From contig NZ_CP020028.1 in assembly GCF_002240415.1 (NCBI RefSeq), positions 4,923,501 through 4,987,500 on the forward strand: DNA of 64,000 bases, in the 5' to 3' direction. Source of the DNA: Paenibacillus kribbensis (GTDB lineage: Bacteria > Bacillota > Bacilli > Paenibacillales > Paenibacillaceae). Both the position numbers and the translations under genes were made by a program. Below the pieces are notes generated by a model. The model was not told the origin of the DNA. It ran no database searches and saw only the letters and a program-made list of their open reading frames with translations. Positions 34,571 through 43,685 of this stretch are shown piece after piece. The first letter of the stretch is position 1. Each line of letters starts with the position of its first letter.

Positions 34571-36298
34571 CTAACGAAAGATCCACATATAGGAAGCATA
34601 CGGAGTCAAAGTGATAACCTGATCCAGCTCTGGAGCGTGCTTCGTATTTCCGATTAATAATTCGACCGAACCTGACGCTTGATTTTTGAATTGAGAATAC
34701 AATGAATCCGGCAGCACGAATTGTGCATTCTGTCCGCTAAAATTAGAGATGACGACCAAAGTCTCCTGTGCATTGCTGCGTTGATAGGCATAAACCTGAG
34801 GATGAGCGTCATCCAGACATTGATACTCTCCATCCGTAATGACTTGCACCGTCTTACGCAAACGAATCAACTTATGATAATGGTAATAGATAGAGTTCGG
34901 GTCTTCTAACTGAGCCTGAACGTTAATCTGTGGATAACGTTCATCCACCTTGATCCAGGGAGTACCTGTGGTGAAGCCTGCGTTGGGAGTGCTATCCCAT
35001 TGCATCGGAGTCCTCGAATTGTCACGTGAGCGCTCTCGAATGATATTTAATGCTTCTTCCTCGCTTTTGCCCTGCTCCTGTAAAATACGATACGTATTTA
35101 GCGATTCAACATCCCGGAATTCTTCGATATCCGACCACTTCGGGTTGGCCATGCCTATCTCTTCACCTTGAAATATATACGGCGTTCCTTGCAGCCCATG
35201 CAGGGTGGTCGCGAGCAGCTTAGCGCTTTCCGTATGGTATTCGCCATCATCCAAAAAGCGGGAGAGTGCCCTTGGCTGATCATGATTGTTAAAAAACAAT
35301 GCACTCCATCCACCGCCTTGTTGCATGCCAATCTGCCAATCCGAGAATAGCTTTTTCAGCATCTTAAAATCATAAGGCATCAATTCCCACTTCTGTCCAT
35401 TGGGATAATCCACCTTCAAATGATGAAAATTAAATGTCATGGACAATTCTTTTCTCTCTGGATTGGAGTACCGGATACATTGATCCAGCGATGTGGAAGA
35501 CATTTCCCCTACCGTGACGCTATTATACTTAGCGAATACTTTCTCATGTAATTCACGAAGATATTCATGCACATGCGGGCCGTCGGTATAATACTTACGT
35601 CCGTCGCCAGGAATAGTACTTCCATCATCATTCAAGAAGCGCTGATCTTTAGAAATTAGATTAATGACATCCATTCGGAAGCCATCGACTCCCTTTTCCG
35701 CCCAAAATTCCAGGATGTCCACAACTTCCTGACGGACCTTCGGATTTTCCCAGTTAAGATCTGCCTGGGTTTTGTCAAACAGGGTCAGAAAATATTGATT
35801 CGTTGTCTCGTCATACTGCCACGCTGGTCCACCAAATTTGGAAATCCAGTTATTTGGAGGTCCTCCATCGGGTGCGGGATTACGCCAGATATAATAGTCT
35901 CTGTACTCGCTATCCCTGGAAAGCCGTGCCTCCTGAAACCAGACATGCTCCGTGGAAGAATGGTTTACCACAATATCTAACATCAAGTGCATTCCACGCG
36001 CCTGAATTTCCTGACTCAATTCTTCGAAATCCTGCATCGTTCCATAATCCGGATTGATTCGGTAATAATCCGCTACATCATAGCCGTTATCACGTTGTGG
36101 TGAGACATATACCGGCTGTAACCAGATAATATCAACACCCAGATCTTTTAAATAATCCAGCTTTTGTGTCAGTCCGCGTATATCACCGATCCCTTTACCC
36201 GTCGTGTCGTTAAAGCTTTTGGGGTATACCTGATAAACCACTGATTTACGCCACCAGTCCGTATCTTGTGGGATCAAAGCCCTGTTCATTCCTTTCAT
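34571..36298 (-). CDS. treA: Trehalose-6-phosphate hydrolase (GH13)
   Basis: A 575-aa cytoplasmic alpha-amylase-family enzyme splitting trehalose-6-phosphate into glucose and glucose-6-phosphate. GH13 conserved regions: DIVVNHSS, DGFRMDVINLI with the nucleophile Asp near 210, VGEMSS with the acid/base Glu near 263, and FFNNHDQPR with the third Asp near 339. ALIPQDTDWWRKSVVYQVYPKSF-type openings are usual. ATG codons at 36298 and 36289 are both possible; AAGGATGAAAGGA lies before the second. First gene of the tre operon, directly behind two TreR-type palindromes. Confidence 0.94.
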   Translation of the reverse strand: MKGMNRALIPQDTDWWRKSVVYQVYPKSFNDTTGKGIGDIRGLTQKLDYLKDLGVDIIWLQPVYVSPQRDNGYDVADYYRINPDYGTMQDFEELSQEIQARGMHLMLDIVVNHSSTEHVWFQEARLSRDSEYRDYYIWRNPAPDGGPPNNWISKFGGPAWQYDETTNQYFLTLFDKTQADLNWENPKVRQEVVDILEFWAEKGVDGFRMDVINLISKDQRFLNDDGSTIPGDGRKYYTDGPHVHEYLRELHEKVFAKYNSVTVGEMSSTSLDQCIRYSNPERKELSMTFNFHHLKVDYPNGQKWELMPYDFKMLKKLFSDWQIGMQQGGGWSALFFNNHDQPRALSRFLDDGEYHTESAKLLATTLHGLQGTPYIFQGEEIGMANPKWSDIEEFRDVESLNTYRILQEQGKSEEEALNIIRERSRDNSRTPMQWDSTPNAGFTTGTPWIKVDERYPQINVQAQLEDPNSIYYHYHKLIRLRKTVQVITDGEYQCLDDAHPQVYAYQRSNAQETLVVISNFSGQNAQFVLPDSLYSQFKNQASGSVELLIGNTKHAPELDQVITLTPYASYMWIFR

Positions 36299-36360
36299 CC
36301 TTGCTCATTCCTTTCTTTCCAAAGAAGCAGCATAAACATATTTAGTATAACGCTTTCGCC

Positions 36361-36404
36361 ATCTTGTATATACAAGATTAAATCATGTATATACATAATG
36401 TCAA
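36361..36404 (-). promoter_or_regulatory. tre promoter with two TreR-type operators
   Basis: ATCTTGTATATACAAGAT (36361-36378) and ATGTATATACAT (36385-36396) are perfect palindromes of the TTGTATATACAA type bound by TreR in Bacillus. TTGACA (36404 to 36399, minus strand) provides the -35. The second palindrome fills the spacer and the first covers the -10/start region, so bound TreR would occlude polymerase. Confidence 0.88.
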
Positions 36405-36435
36405 CAGGATTTATCATTGGAAACTCATCTATACC

Positions 36436-36470
36436 AAAGAGGCCCCTGCTCATTGTCAGGAACCTCTGTC
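36436..36470 (-). terminator. Terminator after the LysE-type gene
   Basis: AGAGG-CCTG and CAGG-CCTCT arms with a two-base internal mismatch, 18 bp beyond the LysE stop on the minus strand. Confidence 0.6.
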
Positions 36471-36487
36471 GGTAAAAAGGGTATCTT

Positions 36488-37066
36488 TTAAATCCATATA
36501 GACAGTGCGCTATACAGGAGTAATAAGGCCATTACGATATTGAAGGCTCGCTCATATTTGTTTAGGAAACGCTGAAACAGAGCACCAAAAACCGCCCAGC
36601 AAACGATAGCTGCAAAACCAATACCTGTAAGGAGCAGTGAGATGATAAAAAGCGCAATGTATGAATCATCGTAAGGCATCACAAAAGTTGAAATGACCGT
36701 GATACCATACAAAATGACTTTTAAGTTGATAAATTGCAGTAGCAGTCCTGATTTGAAAGTATATCCTCCATTATGATCATTGTCCTTCGTAGAAGACTTG
36801 CTCTTGGCTATTTTTACAGCCAAATAGAGCATGTAGAGACTGCCCAGGACGTTCATCCAGATTTTAAATCGTGGTAAAAAATGATACAGAGCAAGGTTGA
36901 AATAGCAGGCTAACAGCATGATGGCAAAACAGCCGGCGGTTACTCCCAGCAAGAATGGAAATGCTTTTTTCAACCCTAATCTCCTGGCGCTGTCTAAAGA
37001 CATAATATTGTTTGGACCTGGCGTAAAGCTGGTAACGAGTGCATAACCCTTTGATTCATGAGCCAA
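36488..37066 (-). pseudogene. LysE/RhtB-family exporter, 5'-truncated
   Basis: A 192-codon frame for a LysE-type amino-acid exporter. Family motifs are present from TSFTPGPNNIMSLDSARRLG onward, and five further membrane segments follow to a normal C-terminus. Family members normally begin with a complete hydrophobic helix before TSFTPGPNN. Here only GYALV remains in front, preceded by unrelated polar residues and an in-frame stop. The only start is a TTG at 37066 with GGAG directly against it. The first membrane helix and promoter appear lost. The divergent cupin frame starting at 37039 is truncated at the same point, and the two frames overlap by 28 bp. A deletion of the shared 5' region is the best explanation. 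A functional short form cannot be excluded. Confidence 0.75.
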
Positions 37067-37407
37067 CTCCAGCAGCAGTCGTCGTTCCTAAAAGGGAAAT
37101 ACAGGTACTTGAAGAAAATAACTGCTATCGGTTGTATCCGTTTTTTCCCTATGAAGGCAACAGGAATTTTGAGGTATACACAGTAGAGATCGAAAAAGGC
37201 GGGGAATTGAGTTCAACGCCTCACCGTGAAGGTACAGAAGAATTTATTACGGTATTTGAAGGTGAAATGGTGGTGAAGGTCAGCGAAGAAACATATACGG
37301 TTAAGACTGGAGACTCCATCCGCTTTAAAGCAGACCGACCGCACATCTACTATAATCTCGGAGAAACGCTTGTCAGGATGAATATGATTATTTATTACTC
37401 TGGATAG
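37039..37407 (+). pseudogene. Cupin half of an XRE-cupin transcriptional regulator, 5'-truncated
   Basis: This frame encodes the linker (HEPTPAAVVVPKREIQ) and the C-terminal cupin sensor domain of the XRE-HTH plus cupin regulator family: FEVYTVEIEKGGE, TPHREGTEEFITVFEGEMVV, GDSIRFKADRPHIYYN. The N-terminal helix-turn-helix of about 65 residues that all such regulators carry is absent. The apparent GTG start at 37039 has no ribosome binding site. The frame abuts the equally truncated LysE gene. LysE exporters are often divergent from exactly this type of regulator, so a single deletion probably removed both 5' ends and the shared promoter. Without the HTH the product could not regulate. Confidence 0.78.
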
Positions 37408-37425
37408 TCTGTTCAATCCATTGTT

Positions 37426-37485
37426 TAAAAAAAGGGGCTAAACAGGTAGAGCATGAGCACTCACCACCTATTCAGACCCTTTTTC
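37426..37485 (-). terminator. Terminator after the GH2 gene
   Basis: On the minus strand AAAGGG-CT-AA-AGGT pairs with ACCT-TT-AG-CCCTTT across an interrupted stem and ends in a run of T. It could also act on the plus strand after the cupin remnant. Confidence 0.75.
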
Positions 37486-37527
37486 CGTAAAACCATACAA
37501 CATCTATTCTGAATCAACCTTGAATTG

Positions 37528-39885
37528 TCATTTGTATTTATGTTCAATTTTCAGCCTGGTTTCTCCCTGCAATCCTCCGTCTGCTGAAGCTTGAAGCAAC
37601 AGCTCACCTGCCAGATGCCCGGATTGCACAATAACGAGACACCTTCCTCTATGTGTTCGTCTCTGGTTTCCCTGGAAGGGCTCGTCACTGGTGAGATCGC
37701 CGTTGTCTATTCCAAGAATACGACCATCACCATGTAGCTGAAAAGTTAAATCAAACTCCTGATTGGGCACCATAACCCCTTCTTGGTCTATGATCGTTAC
37801 TTCCACATGGGATATTTCATGGACATCAGCAGGTAAAACCGTCCGATCAGCCTGCAGTTTTATACTGTAGGGAGGCCCGGCGGTGGTTAATTCATGCTCA
37901 CAGACCTTCTCATTCCCATTGCTGCCAATAGCCCGGATTTTACCTGGTGTATAGGGAAGCTCCCATATCATTAAATGGTCAGGATAATCAACAAGCTTTC
38001 TCTCACCGTAAGATTCATTGTTTACTACCAATTCCACGCGCTCACAGTTGGTGAAGGTAACTAACCGAATCAATTTTCCGCTGTACTCAGGGAATGTCCA
38101 ATGATCCTCCATACCCGGGGCTTTCCAGTGCATCGTCCAGTGCGGATTGTGTTCCGGTCTCATCGGTTCGTTAAATACGGCAATGTGCACAACAGGCTCA
38201 TTTGACCATAGACTTTGCTGAAGATAGGACACAGGTTTGCGGAACCCGCAAGTATCAATCAGGCCCGAGGACCATCCTTTGGAGGGATAGCTTGTTTCCC
38301 CCAGATAGTCGATCCCGCTCCAAACAAATTGACCAATCACATAATCATGATTAGCGACATCAAACCAGGGATTTTGAGGCAAATAACCTTTAACCCGGTT
38401 ATCTTTGCCACGATAGTATGGGAAAGTCTCGGTTCCAAGGATAAGCGTATCGGGCATCGCCCTTCTGTAGTGCTCATACCACTGCTCCTGATAATTTAGC
38501 CCAAGAACGTCCACTCGTTGTGCCAGCAGCTTGGTATGCTCCACCTTGGCTTCAATCGAACCATCGCGCAGACTGATCGGTGTATTATGCGGCTCCAGCG
38601 CACATGTAACAGGCCGGGTTGGATCTTTTTCATGGCAAAAGGCGACGAGCTGTTCCAGCATCCTGAGCATGGACGGTTGCCCCTGGTGCTCTACTTCATT
38701 CCCAACACTCCACATGAAAACGCTGGGATGGTTCCTGTCCCTTACCAGCATCGCTTCCAGGTCCTTTTCCCACCATTCATCATATACATGCTCATAGGAA
38801 AGAGATTTCCATTTGTCAAAAGCTTCGTCAATCACCAGGAACCCCATCTGATCACAAAGATCCAGCAATTCGGGTGCCATCGGATTATGGGCAAAGCGAA
38901 TCGAGTTACAGCCCATTTCCTTAAGCTTCTGCAGCCTTCTCTTCATGACCGAATCATGATAGGCAGCTCCCAGACAGCCTAAATCATGGTGAATACAGAC
39001 TCCCTTCAACTTCAGGCTGCTTCCATTCAGAAATAAACCCTTTTGGGCATCCAGCTTCACTTCTCTTATACCAAAAGGGGTACGATAACAATCCACCTCT
39101 TTATTGTCGCAATAGATGATCGTTTGAGCCTCATAGAGCACTGGCTTCTCCGGTGACCATAGTTCTGGCTCCAAAACCCGTGTTATCTGCTCCATTTCAC
39201 CAGTTTCAAAGCCCGACAGGGTCACTCGATGCTCAATTTTCCCTTTGAGCTGTCTCTTGGAGTCCAGTATCTGAGTCACAATATTACACTCTACGTCATG
39301 CGCATAATGATTGGTAACCTGAATTCTGGTACTCACCTTGGCTTCACCCGACGAAATTTCAGGTGTCGTAATGTAAGTGCCCCATTCAGTTACGTGAACA
39401 TAATCCGTACAAATCAGCCAGACATGACGATAAATACCGGACCCCGAATACCATCTGTCAGGCGGAAGAGTGGTATTATCCACTTTGACAGCAATCACAT
39501 TATCCTCATCCCACCGAATATATGGGGTCAAATCATATTGAAAACTAACATATCCATAAGGCCGCTTGCCCACAAAATGTCCATTGATCCAAACCTCACT
39601 GTTATTGTGGATGCCATCAAATTGTATGTATACGCGCTGTTTATGAGAAGAAGACTTTACATTAAAATGCTTTCGGTACCATCCCACCGACCATCTGGGC
39701 AAATAAGCTTGATTGCCACCATACAGCATGTGCGGATCAAAGGACTTCTCAATACTCCAATCATGAGGGACTTGAAGGAGCCGCCACTGCTCATCGTTAT
39801 AATCCAGCTTCTCGGCACCTGTATAATTACCCTCTATAAATTTCCAGTCTGTGTTGAATGGCGTGATCATTCTGCTTCCCATCAT
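37528..39885 (-). CDS. GH2 family glycosidase (beta-galactosidase-like)
   Basis: A 785-aa glycoside hydrolase family 2 protein with no signal peptide. The sugar-binding jelly-roll domain comes first (about 1-180; PHDWSIEK, WYRKHF, VWINGHFVGKRPYGYVSFQYD), then an Ig-like domain and the TIM barrel (about 290-590). The acid/base Glu is near 395 in WSVGNEVEHQG and the nucleophile Glu near 483 in LGTETFPYYRG. Two C-terminal beta domains follow. ATG codons at 39885 and 39882 both stand behind GGAGG. The substrate could be a beta-galactoside, glucuronide or mannoside and cannot be fixed from sequence. It follows the Nif3-like gene by 49 bp in the same direction. A Man-family PTS operon lies upstream beyond a terminator. 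Confidence 0.9.
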   Translation of the reverse strand: MMGSRMITPFNTDWKFIEGNYTGAEKLDYNDEQWRLLQVPHDWSIEKSFDPHMLYGGNQAYLPRWSVGWYRKHFNVKSSSHKQRVYIQFDGIHNNSEVWINGHFVGKRPYGYVSFQYDLTPYIRWDEDNVIAVKVDNTTLPPDRWYSGSGIYRHVWLICTDYVHVTEWGTYITTPEISSGEAKVSTRIQVTNHYAHDVECNIVTQILDSKRQLKGKIEHRVTLSGFETGEMEQITRVLEPELWSPEKPVLYEAQTIIYCDNKEVDCYRTPFGIREVKLDAQKGLFLNGSSLKLKGVCIHHDLGCLGAAYHDSVMKRRLQKLKEMGCNSIRFAHNPMAPELLDLCDQMGFLVIDEAFDKWKSLSYEHVYDEWWEKDLEAMLVRDRNHPSVFMWSVGNEVEHQGQPSMLRMLEQLVAFCHEKDPTRPVTCALEPHNTPISLRDGSIEAKVEHTKLLAQRVDVLGLNYQEQWYEHYRRAMPDTLILGTETFPYYRGKDNRVKGYLPQNPWFDVANHDYVIGQFVWSGIDYLGETSYPSKGWSSGLIDTCGFRKPVSYLQQSLWSNEPVVHIAVFNEPMRPEHNPHWTMHWKAPGMEDHWTFPEYSGKLIRLVTFTNCERVELVVNNESYGERKLVDYPDHLMIWELPYTPGKIRAIGSNGNEKVCEHELTTAGPPYSIKLQADRTVLPADVHEISHVEVTIIDQEGVMVPNQEFDLTFQLHGDGRILGIDNGDLTSDEPFQGNQRRTHRGRCLVIVQSGHLAGELLLQASADGGLQGETRLKIEHKYK

Positions 39886-39934
39886 CTTGCCTCCATTTCA
39901 TAAAAATTGATGAACGGATAAAAGACATGTGCTC

Positions 39935-40729
39935 CTACACGATTTGAAACACTGGACGATCCTCAACAAAGTGAACGGGGAGCATTGGGAATTGGGCTGA
40001 AAGCTCATCCGCGAGATATTTCATACCAGGTGCTTCACTTTCAGCATGTCCCAGCATGATAAGGGCTTTATTTCGGCCCTGATAGGCAGCGTCTTTTACA
40101 TATTCCGGCGTTTCCCATTCCGGCCCTTCACCAGCAATGATCAAATCCACATGTTCATTTAGAAATAATGGAATAGCCAGTTCGCCACCTCCCCTGTATC
40201 CTACCATGATCCCTACTCGTTCACATGGCATGGCAAGCTCTCCAGCTACCCGTACATAACGAATATGAAGCTTCGCCTTGATATATTCGGCAACCTCCTT
40301 AACCTCCATCGCTGGAATCGTCAAAATGGCGGCCGTCGGCAATTGTTTCACTACATAGGTATGCCAATCGAGCGCCCGAAGAAGTCCAATCATCACTCCA
40401 TCCGGTTGATAACGGTGTATGGTGTCATGAAACCGATAGATTCCTATACCCGAATCGGCAATGAGGCGAGATTTTTGCAGAAAAACGGGGTCATGTCGTA
40501 AACACTCCTGCATCCCCTGATGGCTATAAAAAACACCTTCATGCGTAATGATAAAATTCGCACCTAGAGAAACAGCTTGCTCTATTACATACTGCGATGC
40601 ACAGAAAGCGGTTACAATTCCGTGTACTTCAACCTCCCTATGCCCTGGTTTTAGCAAATCTACGGTCGCATGGGGTATGCTTATTCCCCTTGTCAGGTGA
40701 TCTACAATCCGTCCCATAGTTAGGGTCAT
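39935..40729 (-). CDS. Nif3-like dinuclear metal-centre protein
   Basis: A 264-aa protein of the NIF3/YbgI family (often annotated GTP cyclohydrolase I type 2-like). Metal-ligand motifs are partly visible: LGANFIITHEGVFY near the N-terminus, IYRFHDTIHRYQPDG in the middle, and the C-terminal LIMLGHAESEAPG, where His and Glu are expected ligands. The classic THHP motif is replaced by THEG. The family function is still unsettled. GGAGG precedes the ATG at 40729; the longer frame from 40747 is less likely. Co-transcription with the GH2 gene is likely (49-bp gap), which is an unusual partnership. Confidence 0.82.
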   Translation of the reverse strand: MTLTMGRIVDHLTRGISIPHATVDLLKPGHREVEVHGIVTAFCASQYVIEQAVSLGANFIITHEGVFYSHQGMQECLRHDPVFLQKSRLIADSGIGIYRFHDTIHRYQPDGVMIGLLRALDWHTYVVKQLPTAAILTIPAMEVKEVAEYIKAKLHIRYVRVAGELAMPCERVGIMVGYRGGGELAIPLFLNEHVDLIIAGEGPEWETPEYVKDAAYQGRNKALIMLGHAESEAPGMKYLADELSAQFPMLPVHFVEDRPVFQIV

Positions 40730-40805
40730 ACAGGTATCCCTCCTCATGGAGAATGTGCGTCAATTATACCATTTTATATCAATCATGGGTGCCATTCTTT
40801 GTAGT

Positions 40806-40834
40806 AAAAAAGTCAGCTCCAGGGAGCCGACTTT
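40806..40834 (-). terminator. Terminator after the Man-family PTS operon
   Basis: AGTC-GGCTCC pairs with GGAGC-TGACT, followed by six T on the minus strand. It lies 86 bp beyond the IID stop and separates the PTS genes from Nif3/GH2. Confidence 0.85.
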
Positions 40835-40919
40835 AATATAAGTTTAAAGCGTTTACAAATTCAAAAAGAGGGTTTCCGGTCAGAGATGGCTGCTTGACCG
40901 GATCACTTTACAAATTGGC

Positions 40920-41744
40920 TTAGGCTAATACACCAAGAGCGTATCCAATAATTCCTATTGCAAAAAGAGCAAAAATCAGAGCTATAGCATTCACTTTCTT
41001 TTTGAGCAGTCTCATGCACAAAAAAGTCAGCAAGAGAGGTAACAGGCCAGGTATCAATTGATCCAGAATCATCTGTATCGTCGTAACTACCTCTACTCCA
41101 TCCGAGCGGGTATATCTGGATACTTCCAGTGGGACATTCAGAGTAGTCCATTTGGACACGAGTGCGCCCATGACAAAAAGTCCCAGGATGGAGGCCGATT
41201 CCGTAAGCTTTTGCAGACGGTTTCCAGACATGTCGGACACAATTTCCGTCCCTTTTTGGTAGCCGTATTTCAGTCCGTACCACTTGGTTGCCAGGCGAAT
41301 AACATTAAAGAGCAAGAAAAAAAGGACAGGCCCGATAACACTCCCGGACAAAGCAATGGAAGCTCCCAACGCAGCCAGAACGGGGCGCAGCGTTCCCCAG
41401 AAAATAGGGTCCCCTACCCCGGCCAAAGGTCCCATCAAGCCGACTTTCACTCCACTTATGGTAGCATTGTCAATAGGCTGGCCATTGGCTTTCTGCTCCT
41501 CCATAGCTGCCGTTACACCCATAATCGGTGCAGAGATAAACGGTTGAGTATTAAAAAACTCCAGATGCCGCTTTAATGCTTCTTTTTGGTCTTCCTTCTT
41601 GCTGTATAGCCGCTTGATTGCCGGAATCAAGGTGACACAAAAACCAATCGACTGCATACGCTCAAAGTTAAACGAGCCCAGCAGGAACCATGAACGGAAA
41701 AACATTTTGTTTAAATCGCTTTTTGTCAACTTTTTTTCTTCCAT
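40920..41744 (-). CDS. PTS mannose/fructose/sorbose-family IID component (LevG/ManZ type)
   Basis: A 274-aa IID subunit. KKLTKSDLNKMFFRSWFLLGSFNFERMQSIGFC is the family opening (MFxRSxxLxxSFNyERMQ-like pattern). AAMEEQKANG and KVGLMGPLAGVGDPIFWGTLRP are also diagnostic, followed by C-terminal membrane helices. It forms the membrane complex with IIC. GTGGGG precedes the ATG at 41744; an in-frame ATG at 41762 has a weaker site. Last gene of IIA-IIB-IIC-IID. Confidence 0.93.
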   Translation of the reverse strand: MEEKKLTKSDLNKMFFRSWFLLGSFNFERMQSIGFCVTLIPAIKRLYSKKEDQKEALKRHLEFFNTQPFISAPIMGVTAAMEEQKANGQPIDNATISGVKVGLMGPLAGVGDPIFWGTLRPVLAALGASIALSGSVIGPVLFFLLFNVIRLATKWYGLKYGYQKGTEIVSDMSGNRLQKLTESASILGLFVMGALVSKWTTLNVPLEVSRYTRSDGVEVVTTIQMILDQLIPGLLPLLLTFLCMRLLKKKVNAIALIFALFAIGIIGYALGVLA

Positions 41745-41773
41745 AGTACCCCACTCTTTCATTAGCTATTTCT

Positions 41774-42544
41774 TTAGAGCTCTTCAATTTCACCCATTTG
41801 ATCTTTTCGCTGGCTATATTTAGGATTGAGCTGAATATACAGCAGAGCCAGAACCGCCCCCATGATTCCAAAGCCAACCAGATTGATGCTTGTAAATGCC
41901 GCGATGACAAAGCCCAAGAAAAAGAAAGGCATCAGGTATTTGGCTGCCATCATGTTAATAACCATGGCATACCCGACAACGACGATGAATCCACCTGCAA
42001 TTTGCAGCCCTTTTGTAATGACCTCCGGAATCGCATCCAGTAAAGCCGTAACCAGACCGGTTTCTGCTGCAATAGCCACCAATACAGCAGGCAGCGCGAC
42101 GCGTAATCCCTGAAGAAGGAGGGCGATGAAGTGACATAATTCGATTCCTCTGAAATTTGAAGATTCGGCATATTTATCTGCCAGGTGCTGAAAGAACACG
42201 GTAATTGTTCTAACAAAAATGGTTAACACTTGTCCGGCAGCGGCAATCGGAATCGCAACGGCAATTCCGGCGCCGATCGACTGATGTCCAACAATAACCA
42301 ATATGGTTGAGATTACACTAGCCAAAGCCGCATCTGGAGCCATGGACGCCCCGACATTCATCCAGCCCAAAGCCATCAATTCCAGCGTACCGCCTAGAAT
42401 AATGCCCGTTTTGAGATCGCCCAGGACCAGACCAATCAGTGTACACGCAATTATAGGCCGATGAGTCTGTCCTTCATCCAAAACACTGCCCATTCCGCAA
42501 ATGGCTGCAACCAGCGCTACCATTACAATTTCAAAAACACTCAT
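41774..42544 (-). CDS. PTS mannose/fructose/sorbose-family IIC component (LevF/ManY type)
   Basis: A 256-aa membrane subunit with LDEGQTHRPIIACTLIGLVLGDLKTGIILGGTLELMALGW-type text (abridged here), a hallmark of Man-family IIC proteins. Around eight hydrophobic segments follow, and the C-terminal tail is short and charged. GAGAGGGGG precedes the ATG. It lies 31 bp after IIB and 29 bp before IID. It translocates the sugar together with IID. Confidence 0.93.
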   Translation of the reverse strand: MSVFEIVMVALVAAICGMGSVLDEGQTHRPIIACTLIGLVLGDLKTGIILGGTLELMALGWMNVGASMAPDAALASVISTILVIVGHQSIGAGIAVAIPIAAAGQVLTIFVRTITVFFQHLADKYAESSNFRGIELCHFIALLLQGLRVALPAVLVAIAAETGLVTALLDAIPEVITKGLQIAGGFIVVVGYAMVINMMAAKYLMPFFFLGFVIAAFTSINLVGFGIMGAVLALLYIQLNPKYSQRKDQMGEIEEL

Positions 42545-42575
42545 GTTTGACCCCCTCTCTTATGCCAACCTGCTG

Positions 42576-43064
42576 TTAAAACTGGACATTCTGGAGCTTG
42601 TTAATCAAATTGATTTTAGGATCACTGGCCACTTTTCTAATTTCCAGTTCAATTCCCTTTTCGTGCAATTTATGAAATGCCTCTACATCCTGCTTGTCTA
42701 CGGACACCGCTCCGGTAATCTGTATTTTGCCTTCTTTAAAACACATCCCACCTACATTTACCGATGTGAACGGCACCCCACCTTCTACAACCCGCAGTAC
42801 ATCAATCGGATTAGTAAACAGGAACAAGGTCTTAAAATCGTTATATTTAGGGTTGTTGTAAGCTTCAATCGCTTTCGCAATCGTGACGACATAAGCCTTA
42901 ATTCCTGGCGGCGCCACCTGTAACAATAAGGTTTTGCGTAGCGTATCCGCAGCGACCTCATCGCTGACGGCGATAATTTTGTTACACTTCGTTTCCTTCA
43001 CCCACACCGTAGCTACCTGACCATGGATCAGACGGTCATCAATACGAACAAACGAAATTTCCAT
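42576..43064 (-). CDS. PTS mannose/fructose/sorbose-family IIB component (LevE type)
   Basis: A 162-aa cytoplasmic IIB. The phosphorylated histidine of this family is His14 in FVRIDDRLIHGQVATVW. LFLFTNPIDVLRVVEGG and VNVGGM are also characteristic. Man-family IIB uses His rather than Cys. In LevR systems the IIB negatively regulates the activator by phosphorylation. The ATG is 3 bp after the IIA stop, implying translational coupling. Confidence 0.94.
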   Translation of the reverse strand: MEISFVRIDDRLIHGQVATVWVKETKCNKIIAVSDEVAADTLRKTLLLQVAPPGIKAYVVTIAKAIEAYNNPKYNDFKTLFLFTNPIDVLRVVEGGVPFTSVNVGGMCFKEGKIQITGAVSVDKQDVEAFHKLHEKGIELEIRKVASDPKINLINKLQNVQF

Positions 43065-43066
43065 AC

Positions 43067-43486
43067 CTATAATTCCTCCTCTGTTTGTATGTCCCGGATG
43101 ACACGAAAAGACTTCATCGAATCCTGACCCGCACGGATTGCCAGATCACTCAGATTCTCCACGTTCTCCAGCCCTCTATTTGTCAGCAGGTCTACGATCA
43201 TTGGCAGGTTTACTCCTGTTACAATGTCCATTTTTTCATAGCCGGCTACAATCCTGCTGGCTGCATTATAGGGGCTGCCACCAAACAAATCGACGAGAAA
43301 GATAAGTCCATCCGTCCAATCAATCGTTTCCAATGCCGCTTTGTACTTCTCAACAAGTCCGTTAACACTTTCACCAGGCTCAAACGTCACGCCCACCACA
43401 TTTTCCAGATGGCCGAAAATCATTTCCGTGGATCTTAAGATCTCTTTGGAAAGTTTCCCATGTGTGCCAACAATAACACCTATCAT
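43067..43486 (-). CDS. PTS mannose/fructose-family IIA component (LevD type)
   Basis: A 139-aa IIA subunit. The phospho-histidine is His9 in MIGVIVGTHGKLS. LIFLVDLFGGSPYNAA and VNLPMIVDLL are conserved. The start at 43486 has GGAGGGGG upstream and begins the canonical domain; the longer frame to 43546 would run back over the sigma-54 promoter, so it is rejected. It is the first gene of the operon, 40 bp downstream of the -12 element. Confidence 0.94.
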   Translation of the reverse strand: MIGVIVGTHGKLSKEILRSTEMIFGHLENVVGVTFEPGESVNGLVEKYKAALETIDWTDGLIFLVDLFGGSPYNAASRIVAGYEKMDIVTGVNLPMIVDLLTNRGLENVENLSDLAIRAGQDSMKSFRVIRDIQTEEEL

Positions 43487-43525
43487 TTGTTTCACCCCCT
43501 CCTTGCATCCTTCGCCTATACTTAT

Positions 43526-43543
43526 ATGCAAGTCTCGTGCCAA
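43526..43543 (-). promoter_or_regulatory. Sigma-54 (-24/-12) promoter of the Man-family PTS operon
   Basis: Minus strand TTGGCACGAGACTTGCAT matches TGGCAC-N5-TTGCA at every position. It lies about 40 bp before the IIA ATG and directly downstream of the levR terminator. Together with the LevR gene next door, it makes a B. subtilis lev-type control circuit. Confidence 0.93.
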
Positions 43544-43568
43544 CATTCTGTATGACTCGTTCCATCAT

Positions 43569-43614
43569 CAAAAAAAGACCAAACCCCCTGGCTTTTCCGG
43601 GGATTTGGTCTTTT
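43569..43614 (-). terminator. Terminator after levR
   Basis: AAAAGACCAAATCCCC pairs with GGGGTTTGGTCTTTT, with a few mismatches near the loop; a T run follows on the minus strand. It insulates the sigma-54 promoter from levR transcription. Confidence 0.88.
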
Positions 43615-43685
43615 CTCACCATCTGCTTATTTTCCTCATTCGTATGTTTAATACACATCTTGCATCGTTTTATACACTTACGCCG

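Noticed and set aside
36340..36360. cre site in the tre promoter (GCGAAAGCGTTATAC)
   Set aside because: Four mismatches to the consensus, including core positions.
43487..43546. Longer IIA start at 43546
   Set aside because: It would overlap the sigma-54 promoter and adds residues absent from the family; 43486 has a strong ribosome binding site.
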